Assembly: GCA_900404475.1 (NCBI GenBank)
Contig: OUQQ01000184.1
Location: forward strand, 8,159-39,707
DNA length: 31,549 bases
Direction of reading: 5' to 3'
Source: Spongospora subterranea
Lineage: Eukaryota > Endomyxa > Phytomyxea > Plasmodiophorida > Plasmodiophoridae
The notes below the pieces were generated by a model. That model was not told the origin of the DNA, did not search any database, and saw only the letters and a program-made list of their open reading frames with translations. Within the stretch, counting starts at the first letter, position 1. Each line of letters begins with the position of its first letter. This document shows positions 18,741 to 28,862 of the stretch, in pieces. Made by a program: the position numbers and the translations under genes.

Positions 18741-21700
18741 ATGCAGATATCAAGCACGGGTCAAAACGTGACGGAGGAGGATCTCGTAACCACGACTTTG
18801 GTTGGCAGAGAATACGAAGCCGTGATCAACGCACTACTGCAACGATCGCGCGAAACGACGTCTTATCATTCGACCAGATACAAGCCGGGCTCATCCGGCA
18901 CGAAACGAAGTTATCGCAGACAAGTTCCGGAAGCCGGCGACCTACAAACGAATCAGCATTTCACATCATAGAAAGGCGAAAGTGCTACAATCGTAACAAG
19001 ATAGGACACCCATCCGCGAACTATCAGGCCAAGAGACGGCCACGAAGACAAGAAAAGTTAAGACAAGTCGGCGGAGACGCAGCACGAACGGCAACTACGA
19101 GAATCGACGAATTCGCCTGGACATCGGTCGCGGATCCGGCGCTAGATAGAGTAGAAGTTGCACGACACGTTTGGGCAGATTCAGGATGCTCCAGACACAT
19201 GGCAGGAAGCGAAATGCCTGCAACGCAAATCAAGACAATCGACCCCATAAGCGTGAGAATGGGCGACAATCGAGTCAGGGTGGCGAGGCGCACGGGTACT
19301 ATACACATCACAGCAGAAAACGGATCTGAATGCCTCATGAGGAATACGCTGCTGGTGGATGGATTTGCTGGAGGGCTGTTCTCAGTAAGCCAAGCACTGG
19401 ACGACGGCGCCGACCAAGTCATCTTCACCAAAACAGACTGCAAGGTCATGCAAGATGGTACATGCACTTTACGAGGGAAATGTTGTGGAAACCTATACAG
19501 AATGATGACGAACGAGCACGCGAACGTGGCCACGACGGACGCTCTACACAAGCGTTTCGGCCACAGTAGCCTATACCCTCCTCGGAATGTGTGTATCAGC
19601 TGCCAGAAAGGAAAACGAGCAAGAACAAAATTTCCGAAGAAGAGCTTCACCCGATCCACAACGCCCCTTGAACTCATCGCATCGGACGTGGAAGGCCCGT
19701 TCCAGGTGAAATCGCGATCAGGAAACCGTTTCGCGATAACGTTCACTGATGATGCAACACGACACACGACGGTATTCTTCATGGACCACAAGTCGGAGGC
19801 ATTGGAAACGCTGAAGAAATACAAGGTGGTGATCGAGTCGAGAACTGGCAAGAAAATTAAAACCCTACGTACTGACAATGGGGGCGAGTAGACGTCAAAC
19901 GAGTTCGAATCCTTCCTACGGCAGAGCGGGATCGAGCACCAAACAGCTGTCGCGTACTCGCCACAGCAGAATGGTAATATCTGAACGACACAACAGAACC
20001 GTGGTCGCGATGGGCCGCACAACGCTTATCCACTCTGGATTATCACTGCACTATTGGCAAGATGCTTTGTCAACTGCGGCAAACACGCTCAATAAATTAC
20101 ACAAGACAGCGCTACCAGCTCACCTCACGCCTCATGAGGCAATCACAGGCCAAAAGCCCGGCAACGACCATCTACGGCCCTTCGGATGCCTGGCAACGGC
20201 CCACATTCCGAACGCGTACAGAAGAAAGCTCGACCCGAAGGCCAGAGAATGCATAATGCTAGGCTACGCGTCCCATCAAAAAGGTTTACGGGTTGATGGG
20301 CCGGGAAACGAAAGAAACCCACATAAGCCGAGATGTTCGCTTCTTCGAGGACACCTTTCCCGCCAGACAGCCCACTCCACCCGCTCACGACAAACCAGAC
20401 GACGAAAACACGTCTGACGACGAGTACGATGACGACTACGTGCAGGTACTCGCAAAGAACGCAGCCAAACTACCGACCGACAAGCGAGTTAGCTTACGGG
20501 AATATCGAGGCGCCACAACGCTTCATGGACGAGCAGGTCAAGGTCGCAACGACAAGCGAACCTACGCTGCAATAAGCGGGGCCGACCCAGTCGATTGGAA
20601 GCGCGCCATGGACGATGAAATGGAGTCGCTGAAGCGAAACCAACCGTGGAACATCGCAGAGCTGCCTATTGGCCAGAGGGCGATCGGAGGCAAATGGTGC
20701 TACAGGACGGGAATCCGATTCGATACAAGGCGAGATTCGTAGCGCAAGGCTTCTCACAACAACAAGGGATCGACTACGCGAAAACGTATTCACCAGTGGC
20801 CCGCACGACGAGTATACGGACGCTCTTGAGCATCGCTGCAACTAAGGACATGGAGTTAGCAGTGATGAATGTGGATTCAGCTTTCCTTCACGGCGAATTG
20901 AGCGACGAACATTCGATTTATATGAAGCAGGCGCCCGGATACGAAGTTTGTGGAACCGATGGCAGGCCCCTATTTTACAAGATGAAGAAGGCACTAACGG
21001 AATCAAGCAGAGCGGACGCAGCTGGTGGAAGCAGATCGACGGTTACTTTAAGGACCTAGGATTCACTAGCACGCCGAGCGATCCATGCATTTACTCGAAC
21101 GGACCCGCACTTATGATCGGATTATACGTCGACGACATCACAGGCGTGGCCCTAGATATCCAGGCCTTACACAAGCTTCAGACAGATCTCGAACAAAAGT
21201 ATAAAATCAAGCCACTTGGACGGGTTGAGTATATTCTAGGGATCAAGGTTGAAAGAAAGCGACAGGAACGAACAATGAAACTTACGCAGACGGCGGGCGC
21301 TCGAGCGCTTCGGAAGACGGATTGCAACCCAGCACTGACGCCGCACTCGCCAACGAAAACTGTTAACACCGACGGCCAACAAGACGGGAAGTTTCCCATA
21401 TCGCGAGGCAGTAGGTTGTCTATGTACATTATGACCTGTACCAGGCCAGATATCGCCTTTTCTCTCGGGAGCGCGGCACGACAAGTCAACGCGCCGACAT
21501 CGGCGGACACAACGGCCCTGAAAAGAATCCTAAGATACGGTGAAGGGAACGAAAACGATGGGCACCACGATAGGAGGAATGGAGACAACGCTTACGGCAC
21601 ATGCCGACGCCGACTACGCTGGAGACGTCATGGATCGAAGGTCGACGACAGGGCTCGTATGCTACTTGGGCTCCGGAACAATATCGTGGGGAAACCGGAA

Positions 21701-22125
21701 GCAAACCAGCGTCGCTCTATCAACGACAGAGGCCGAGAACATGGCCATTTGCGACGCGGCTAAAGAAGTATCCTGGCTACGATCGCTCCTACACGACATG
21801 CCCTGCACTCAGAAATCGGCAACACCCGATTTACGAGGACAATCAAGGTTGTCTGGCGTTGTCAACTGGTGAAGGAAATAGCCGACGTACCAAGCACATC
21901 GACGTGAATTGTCATTACACAAGAGACCTGATAGCGGCAGGTGAAACAGACGTCAAGTACTGTCCGACGAAGGACATGAGAGCAGATCTCTTGACGAAGG
22001 CTCTCAGCGCGCCAGCATTCGACCGCCTACGACCTGCAGTCCTCGGGCTCAACATCGAGAGGGCGTGCTGGAAGGACGATGACCCGCCCGACTGGCCAAA
22101 GCGTAAATCTTCCTCTGCCGGATGA
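18741..22125 (+). mobile_element. Degenerate Ty1/copia retrotransposon gag-pol
   Basis: Copia domains occur in order. Gag tail: GQNVTEEDLVTTTL, then a frameshift near 18860. Zinc knuckle: CYNRNKIGHPSANY at 18983-19024. Protease: WADSGCSRHMAG. Integrase: HKRFGHSS, CISCQKGKRART, SDVEGPF and TDNGGE, cut by an in-frame TAG at 19889-19891. Reverse transcriptase: ARFVAQGFSQQQGIDY, NVDSAFLHGEL and the catalytic YVDD at 21125-21136. RNase [18 protein letters not shown] and KHIDVNCHYTRDL. Frame changes are needed near 18860, 19975, 20283, 20705, 20990, 21535 and 21815, so no full polyprotein can be made. Two of the three knuckle cysteines read Arg and Tyr. Base composition is GC-richer than its neighbours. 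It is a dead, non-autonomous copy. Confidence 0.96.
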
Positions 22126-22600
22126 CGATGACGAAGGGCGGAATTACGGAGAGATAATACACAACAAATTCACTAATCAAAAACGAACAAACGTTTCAGT
22201 AGAACCTACATTTGAAGTGATGTTTCCGTGTTTGTCTGAATCAATCAGTGAAATCAGTGTGAATATACTTATGTTTTATCCTATCCTATATGTTTATCGC
22301 CCGAAGGGGGTGCTCACCTTCACGTATATTTTCCGCTTGATATTTTACGAGGCTATAAACAAGGTTTCCGTACGTTTTGGACTTTTCCGGACAGCGTTTC
22401 GTGGGAACTGCGCCCGAGATACACAGGTACCAACTGCCCCAAAAGATACCCAAGACTTTCGGATCATGGCAATATCCCCCGTTTAGGAGCGACCCGTGCG
22501 ACTTCCTAAACCTATCCTCAGACTGGCGAGCATAGAAACGAGAGAACAGAGAAAGTTGAGAGAGATTGAACAAGACGAAACAATCCAGTCTTCGCCGTTA
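22126..22600 (+). repeat. Probable 3' LTR of the copia element
   Basis: A purine-rich tract (gacgaagggcggaa, near 22130-22143) follows the end of pol and could be the plus-strand primer. The next 450 bases lack a gene, contain a TATA-like ctataaac near 22352, and share a block with the inverted remnant at 17440-17580. The matching 5' LTR is not found, so both boundaries are approximate. From about 22600 to 22791 I see nothing coding. Confidence 0.5.
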
Positions 22601-22791
22601 CATGTAAGACGTGACTGACCCTCAAAATGCTGTCAACAACGGAAAAAAATAAATTCGCCATGGACTTCATCGTAAATCCTAGTGATATTTTCAATCTTTC
22701 AAGAGTTTCACAGTGAACTTACTGTACTGGACATGATGTTGGGGAAAAATTAAAGGTCGTCAGTTTCGCCAATAATTTTGATGGAAATCAG

Positions 22792-24552
22792 TCAAACCGA
22801 AGAAGACTGCTGGCCACTTCTACATAGCGAACACGGAAGATACAGAGACCTCAATTTTTTTACAACAATGAGCCAATTGGACTGATCATATCGCTCAGAC
22901 AGCACCTCAATCCCAGGTATCTGTTCTAACAGTGATCGTATTTCACCTTGCGCATAGACATGACAGAACCGTTGGACAACCGAGCCGGAATCGTCTTTCA
23001 CGAATCGCGGCGTCATATGCCATGGGACGAAACAATCCTTCTCGGTAAACTTCCTGCGCGAACTGGAATCCTGTTCCAGCGCCCAAGCAACGATCAGGAT
23101 CAGGCCGTCGGGGCGCACGATACGAACGAGCTCGGATAGAAGTAGGAGGCGGCGGGCGACGTTGGATATATGGTGTAGAACAGCAATGGATAAGGCGGCG
23201 TCGACCGAATTATCCCTTAAAGGTATATGGAGGGCATCGCATATTCCAAGCTCAGATCCCGGAAGTCGCGATCGGCAATGGGAGATTAGCGAGGCGCAAC
23301 GATCGAACCCGATAATCTGAGTGAACGGATTGACACACGAGAGGTATTTGCCATTGCCACAGCCAACGTCGGCAACAACTGAATATGCCGGCAACGATTT
23401 GATGAACAGCTCTACAAGCGGCCAGGGCTTATACCTGTAGAGCACGGTTTCAAATCAGATTTGGTCATCTGATGTGCACGGAAAACCAGACCTTGTCGAG
23501 GAGAAATGATCGGCGATTTTATCGTAGAATGAATGGACGAAGTCGATTTCGACTTGGGGAGACTGGTGCAACGACGTCGAATCACAATCTGGCCGTAGAG
23601 CGGTGTCATTCGAAACGGGATCGCGATCGCACGATTCGGGATAAGCGCACTCACAACGCTTGGACACGTTCACCTTCCGAAAGGTCAACGACAGACGAGT
23701 ATCGCGGGGAATGATTCGCCCATCGATGCGATCGAGCTGACGGGCGCGAATAGTATGGCGAAAACGATATCGCGACTCGCCAGACAGTATGAGCAGAGAC
23801 CGGCGAGGAAGATAGATATCCGATTTCCGCCCCGATGCGGGATCGATGAACGACATGACCGAGCCAGATTTGAGGGATAAGACGGCGATACCGTCCATGA
23901 ACGACGAATGCGTGTCGATATGTGGTGGAATGCCGCCACCCCGCTTATATTCGTTAACGGTTAATTGATCAGCGACGAACGGGACGTGACCCTGATCGTG
24001 TATTTGCTGCGCCATTTCAGCGTACTCGGCAGGAATCGGATCGGTCTGGGAGTGAATATCAACGTCACTGGAGGCGTAGTCGAACGCATACCCGAAATGG
24101 ACAACGCGACGCAGCGATAACTGAGTCCAATTGTACGACTCGCTGGATAGAACATCGATCAAACGCTCTTCCTGCGCCTCATCAACATACTCGTAGATCA
24201 TCGATAGTCCAGGAACGGATTCGTTGTCGTCCGTCGACATTGTCGAGGGAACATCAAGTAAACCGGCAAATTCGTCCCCTCTGAGATCGCAGAAATTCAC
24301 ACAGATCTCGCGACCTGTCGATCCGGCAGAAAGTTTTAGGCCGTCCACGACCCGTTCAGCGGATATTACCGAGTCCATGGTCGCAAACAGGTGCGATTTG
24401 CCTGACGGCAGTTCCATGGACTCGACAGCTCCGAATGGCGCCAGCAGTGCAGTTAGATCCTCGACTGTGTCGCCATACCGATCACCCAGGCCACGAATAA
24501 TAACGTGTCGCGCCTTCTGGTTAGGGTTCTTCGTTCCCACTTTGTAAACCAT
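22792..24552 (-). CDS. ALKBH8: ALKBH8: RRM, AlkB dioxygenase and tRNA methyltransferase
   Basis: Exons 24552-23492 and 23434-22792, with a 57-nt intron, give 567 aa. Residues 15-95 form an RRM (RHVIIRGLG, FGAVESMELPSGKSHLFATM). The AlkB Fe(II)/2-oxoglutarate domain has YKRGGGIPPHIDTHSSF (His211, Asp213), FRHTIRAR (His266) and LSLTFRKV. A Cys cluster CECAYPESC (from 300) matches the family's zinc site. The methyltransferase domain carries YDKIADHFSSTRYKPWP, VADVGCGNGKYL, ICDALHIPLRDNSVD and LHHI. The protein modifies wobble uridine of certain tRNAs: the methyltransferase makes mcm5U with TRMT112, and the dioxygenase hydroxylates it. Three domains in one chain match the animal arrangement. The frame stays open upstream to 24630 with only a TTG, so I use the first ATG. 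Confidence 0.96.
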
Positions 24553-25079
24553 GTTGGCCGCGTTTCGCTTCAACGTGAAATTGGACGTCGAGCCAACAGA
24601 TCGGTAATTTCGGGTGCGAATTGCCAACAAAAAAGTCCGCGCTCAGAATTGGCGGTTTTACGAAAACTGCAGAATCACACACATACGTATTACCCGTATT
24701 CTCTCAGTTCCCCCAAAGTCGTCCATAATCGGTTGTTGTGCTACATTAATCTATCGATGGACTACTGTAGACCCCCTGTCGAGCTCGCTGTCAATTTTCA
24801 CTGCGCGAATTGTCATGGTTTTGGTTGGAAACCGAATTTTCGAATAGGGTTTACCGCATATGGAAGGACAGTTGGAAAACGCGCGATTTCATGACCCGTT
24901 GAAACTTGTCGAGAGGACTGTCATAGGGGACGAAGAAGAAATTATTTGGTCAAACTAGCGCGCTTCTCTATTAGAGATTGGGCTGTGCTGGTTTGCTAAC
25001 GAAACCGGATGTAGTATGTTAACGATTTCCAGTGTTATTGCCACTCTGATAGGTCAGAGACAAAAGGAGGTACTGTTGT
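24553..25079. other. Divergent promoter side of ALKBH8 with a 32-codon ORF
   Basis: Between two divergent genes. A plus ORF at 24860-24958 encodes 32 residues starting MEGQLENARF and ending EEEIIWSN, charged and coding-like but unmatched to any family I know. The left part should carry the ALKBH8 promoter. Nothing else is supported. Confidence 0.3.
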
Positions 25080-25298
25080 ATGTTGGGTCTTGATGAAGCA
25101 CTTACCCCCGTGGATTTATTATTGCATTCGCTCACTAAAATGCTAAGGAAATGGCTTGCTTACGAGGCTAGCGTTTTCCAACAAACAATTGCGAATGAGG
25201 AGCAGGTTGCAAAATCACCAGGCAATCGTCGTGGATCTCACAGTAGAAATGGGCCACCCGAGCACCAACATCATTGGTTGCGAACAAAAGATGAGTAA
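25080..25298 (+). CDS. Hypothetical 72-aa ORF
   Basis: A plus-strand ATG opens 72 codons beginning MLGLDEALTPVDLLLHSL. The first 45 residues could form an amphipathic helix and the rest is polar. An antisense frame (25368-25168) is equally open, so chance is possible. I recognise no family. It could also be an exon or decayed element sequence. Confidence 0.25.
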   Translation: MLGLDEALTPVDLLLHSLTKMLRKWLAYEASVFQQTIANEEQVAKSPGNRRGSHSRNGPPEHQHHWLRTKDE

Positions 25299-25337
25299 CC
25301 CGGTGACCCCGGGAAGGTTGACCAATGACGACCATCA

Positions 25338-25446
25338 ACCACGGTTGAGCGCCCGTGGATAAGGCCATTCACAAACCACGGGTGAGCGCCCTGGTTTTTT
25401 CCATTCACAGACCACGGTTGAGCGCCCGTGGATATAGCCATCTACA
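25338..25446. repeat. Three 36-37 bp tandem repeats with internal hairpin
   Basis: Units begin at 25338, 25375 and 25411, each starting accacggktgagcgcc and ending near ccattcaca. Units 1 and 3 contain CCACGG-N8-CCGTGG, a perfect 6-bp inverted repeat; in unit 2 the right half is mutated. They lie 230-340 bp upstream of the Rho GTPase start, so a dyad-binding regulatory role is possible but unproven. Confidence 0.85.
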
Positions 25447-25676
25447 CAACGTTTGGAATGAGAACCGAATCTGGTGTGAACTGCGTTTAGGTTCCGGTGA
25501 CCACTAAACCACGTGACGCCACTCAGCTCCTGTACCTACTTTACACGTACAGTACCCTAATCCCTACTTAAGCCCCGTTTAACATAAACCCGATTGTCGT
25601 ATTGATTCAGTGGGCTCCGTCCGAATCTGGATAGCTCAGAGACCTATAGTATCACACGCGTCAGCGCATTTTCGCA

Positions 25677-26338
25677 ATGTTGTCGCTAAAGCTGACCGCA
25701 ATTGGCGACGGAAGTGTCGGGAAAACATGCCTGCTTATCAGTGAGTTTATCCTTTGGGCACGAGATCAGCACAACCCTAACTTGTCGGCTGCAACGTTCA
25801 GGTTATACCTCAAACACTTTTCCTGAGGATTACTCACCAACAGTTTTTGACTCGTACGAAACTCACATCGATCTGTCTGGGTCTAAAATACATTTATCGC
25901 TGACGGATACAGGTAATTAGAGATTGAGCAGAATTTTTGCGAAATGCTCATGGAATTGGAACTACAGCGGGACAAGAGGATTACGACAAGCTACGTCCAC
26001 TTTCATATCACAGCACCGACGCGTTCATTCTGTGTTTCAGCGTGGCGAATCATCCATCATTTATCAACATTACACAAAAATGGATACCAGAACTCAAGCA
26101 GCATAAGCAATTAGATGTACCATTCATATTGGTCGCGACGAAAGTTGACCTGCGCGAGCAGGCCCATCTGAAGTTGATTGGTGAACCCGAAGGCAGAGCG
26201 TTGGCCAAAAAAATCGGCGCCTATGGCTACGTGGAGTGTTCTGCCAAAACCCAGACAGGTCTGCATGAGGTCTTCAAACTGGCTGCAGAAGCAGCGCGAA
26301 ACAAAAAGAAGAAATCTAAACGTTGCTCGATATTATAA
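25677..26338 (+). CDS. Rho-family small GTPase
   Basis: Exons 25677-25740, 25802-25912 and 25968-26338 give 181 aa; introns are 61 and 55 nt. Residue numbers align with Rac/Cdc42: P-loop GDGSVGKT (10-17), switch I with Thr35 in DYSPTVFDSYE, DTAGQ (57-61), then DYDKLRPLSYHSTDAFILCF. The Rho insert lies in LREQAHLKLIGEP, base-binding TKVDLRE and ECSAKTQTG follow. A Lys-rich tail NKKKKSKRCSIL ends in a CAAX box whose terminal Leu predicts geranylgeranylation. It should cycle between GTP and GDP forms at membranes and control actin and polarity. All catalytic residues including Gln61 are present. Rac-like rather than Rho-like is suggested by length and the KLRPLSY segment. Confidence 0.97.
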
Positions 26339-26561
26339 TATTATATATTCTGGGAACTGGCGACTGATATTGCCATCGATAGCAGTTTAACTGGACGGAC
26401 GGCGCCTGTGTTGGGTGTTCTACGCCACTGAAGGCGCTCTCCGACTGAAGTCCGTGTCGATTATCCCGATTTGATTCATTATAATGCGGCGACCCATCTG
26501 TCGCCGCTCTGGTGTCTGATGGCCTAGCGATCGTTGTGCATCAGGGCGTCCGCATCAGGAG

Positions 26562-27641
26562 ATGTCGTGCCGGACTTGTAATGATCCTTCATTGGTGGAT
26601 TACGAGTCGTCATCGGGCGGATATATATGCACGGGCTGTGGCGTTGTTCTGTCGCAAAGCCTAGTGGCCGAGAATGATGTATACCCGGATAAAGATGCCG
26701 TTTACATTGACAATAGTCTGGGCTGCTCTGCATCATTATCGGCATCAGCGCCTTCGTCGAAAATCCCAATCCAAAGGTCATTATCAGGGAGACGGGATTC
26801 TGCTTTTCGATTCTCCAGAATCTATCGAATTTGTCAAGTTCTTTCACTGCCTGCGTCATCTGCTAGAGCTGTGGTTAATCTCTCCAGCAATCTCCCGACA
26901 ATATCAATTGCCAATGACGCTGCCTGTATATACAGCATCTGTCGCCGCCTTGGTCGTAGTGTCACATTGGCCGAAGTTTGCTCTTCTTCCAATATATCAA
27001 CCCGCAGAGCCGGGCGGGCGCTACGCCAACTCAAAGCTACATGTCAAAGTACTGACTATGCGAGATTTGTATCGAAAGCTGTCAAGGCTTTAGACTGCGA
27101 TTTTCGAGTTGAAAAGCGGGCGCTAATAGTTTTAGAATTTGTTTCCCGACATGGAATTTTTTCTGGGATGAAACCGCAACTTGTCGCGTTTGCTGCTGTA
27201 GCAATAATGGCGAAAGCAGACGGCCATGCAACCCCCATTGAAACTTTATCGGCAAAATGCTCGATTTGCTCTCGGACCGTGCTGAATCGAATGCTCGATA
27301 TGCAAAAAGTATTTGTGAAATTCGCAAAGAAGTTGCCATTCGGAATCGTTATTACAAGTCGGAATCTCTTTCAGAGCCTGAACATGATCGTTGATTACTT
27401 ACCTGTATTGGATGAACTCGATGGCGGTCAAGGTCAATCCGATCCATGTACGCTCGCAAAGGAATACGCTGATACGTTGTCACGACTCGGGCCAAGAAGG
27501 CCATACGAACCTACAATCCTGGCTGACGACAGTGGCAGTGATCTCGAATCGCTCTCTGATAATGAATGCAGTATCTACATTCGATCAGACAAAGAAATCG
27601 AAGACGCTATTCTCATCAATCAACGAATAGGACGGTTTTGA
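26562..27641 (+). CDS. TFIIB/BRF-family transcription factor
   Basis: A single 359-codon exon starting at the ATG 26562. The N-terminal zinc ribbon has Cys3, Cys6, Cys23 and Cys26 (CRTC … YICTGCGVVL). Two cyclin-like repeats follow: ARAVVNLSSNLP with DAACIYSICRRLGRSVTLAEV, then SKAVKALDCDF with LVAFAAVAIMAKADG. This is the TFIIB-fold layout. The final 60 residues are acidic (DDSGSDLESLSDNE) and end DKEIEDAILINQRIGRF, faintly like the Brf1 homology region. It may be a divergent Brf (RNA polymerase III) or TFIIB; sequence alone does not decide. The lack of introns is unusual beside its neighbours. Confidence 0.85.
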   Translation: MSCRTCNDPSLVDYESSSGGYICTGCGVVLSQSLVAENDVYPDKDAVYIDNSLGCSASLSASAPSSKIPIQRSLSGRRDSAFRFSRIYRICQVLSLPASSARAVVNLSSNLPTISIANDAACIYSICRRLGRSVTLAEVCSSSNISTRRAGRALRQLKATCQSTDYARFVSKAVKALDCDFRVEKRALIVLEFVSRHGIFSGMKPQLVAFAAVAIMAKADGHATPIETLSAKCSICSRTVLNRMLDMQKVFVKFAKKLPFGIVITSRNLFQSLNMIVDYLPVLDELDGGQGQSDPCTLAKEYADTLSRLGPRRPYEPTILADDSGSDLESLSDNECSIYIRSDKEIEDAILINQRIGRF

Positions 27642-27833
27642 AGTATTCCATCGCGTGTTGGGTTAACTTTAAATACAATTCATATTGGGCAGGACCCATA
27701 TTTGATAACAAGTTTTGATTTATTGCTGCAGTGCCGCCATTCACCGGCATGAATCATCCAAAACACGTCTTCCGCATGACTCAATGAATCCGGTATCACA
27801 AAGAAATTCGGAGATCACGTTCGACGTTTTAGC

Positions 27834-28791
27834 ATGTCGTCATTACTACAGCTCAGCCTGGACGGAAAGCGGTTTCATGGCAGGTGGAACGAATCGATCG
27901 GGCACTGCATTACGACGTCTGAATTCAACTCGGAGTTGCGTCGAATCAATTGCGAATATTCGCGGCACTGGACTCGGGGCAGATCACTTGCCGATATCTC
28001 CTATGCCCTGCCCTTCATCTGCATTCCGTTTGGGATATTACTCATTGTACTGGCATTTCAACAAGAGAAATGGTATGTTGGATCACCCTCAGCATCGTTT
28101 GTGTTGGTGATGCTGTTTCAGGCCATTTACAGTAGCAGGAATTGTTTTGTGTGTCTCAGGGGTCCTAGGAATGGTTTTGTTCCGTTCTTCCCTTGGAATG
28201 GTGCTTTGTCTTTGCGGAAGCGTTTTGGCAGTGATTCCATATGCTGACAAAACTCCATGGATATGCGTCACGATTGGCACCATTCTGGCGATTTTCGGTT
28301 GTGTCGGCCTAATGTCTTTGGCGCTAAGAAACAACAACCATTTGCGATCTACAAAGATGTTGACAATCCTTTTGCCAATAGCAGCTGCATTCTTCTGTCT
28401 TCCAGCTGCTAATTTAGAATATCCATTTGTTATGATCTGCTCTGGAGTCACTTTAATCATTGCCGGAGTCATCGCAGGCGCCATGGTGTATTCCAACTCT
28501 TCTAGGCAATGTCTTGAGGCTTTGGAAGATCTGCGTATTGTCATTGACCAGTTAAACTCCCGATATCAGAACAAACTTCAGTGGACACTGATAGAACGAC
28601 TAGAAGAGCCCCGAGGGAAAATGGATCGCACCATTGAAGTGTTGCTAGAAGATATCAGTCAAATGGGCAATGCGGGAAAAAAACAGCATTATCAACCCGC
28701 TCACGTACAAGTTACGATCGAAAACAATAATGCAGCGCCATCGCCAGGCAAGAATGATAGAACACCTTACGAAAGCCAATCTCAGACGTAG
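27834..28791 (+). CDS. Six-pass membrane protein, function unknown
   Basis: Exons 27834-28072 and 28122-28791, with a 49-nt intron, give 302 aa. After a 55-residue polar N-terminus there are six hydrophobic segments: LPFICIPFGILLIVLAF, FTVAGIVLCVSGVLGMVLF, LGMVLCLCGSVLAVIP, WICVTIGTILAIFGCVGLM, MLTILLPIAAAFFCL and VMICSGVTLIIAGVIAGAM. The cytosolic tail has a predicted helix (CLEALEDLRIVIDQLNSRY to LLEDISQM) and a polar Gln/Asn/Pro end. There is no signal peptide. I do not recognise the family and propose no transport or signalling role. The join is supported because it keeps the second hydrophobic segment in frame. Confidence 0.75.
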
Positions 28792-28862
28792 AGCTTCAGA
28801 ACAAGTTTGAAGTTCGTAATATACAAGTGAAAGTTGAAATGGCCGAATCAAATGCTTGGATT

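Noticed and set aside
19024..20022. 332-codon minus-strand ORF
   Set aside because: It is antisense to the copia protease and integrase region, which has clear domain motifs on the plus strand. Its translation has no family resemblance.
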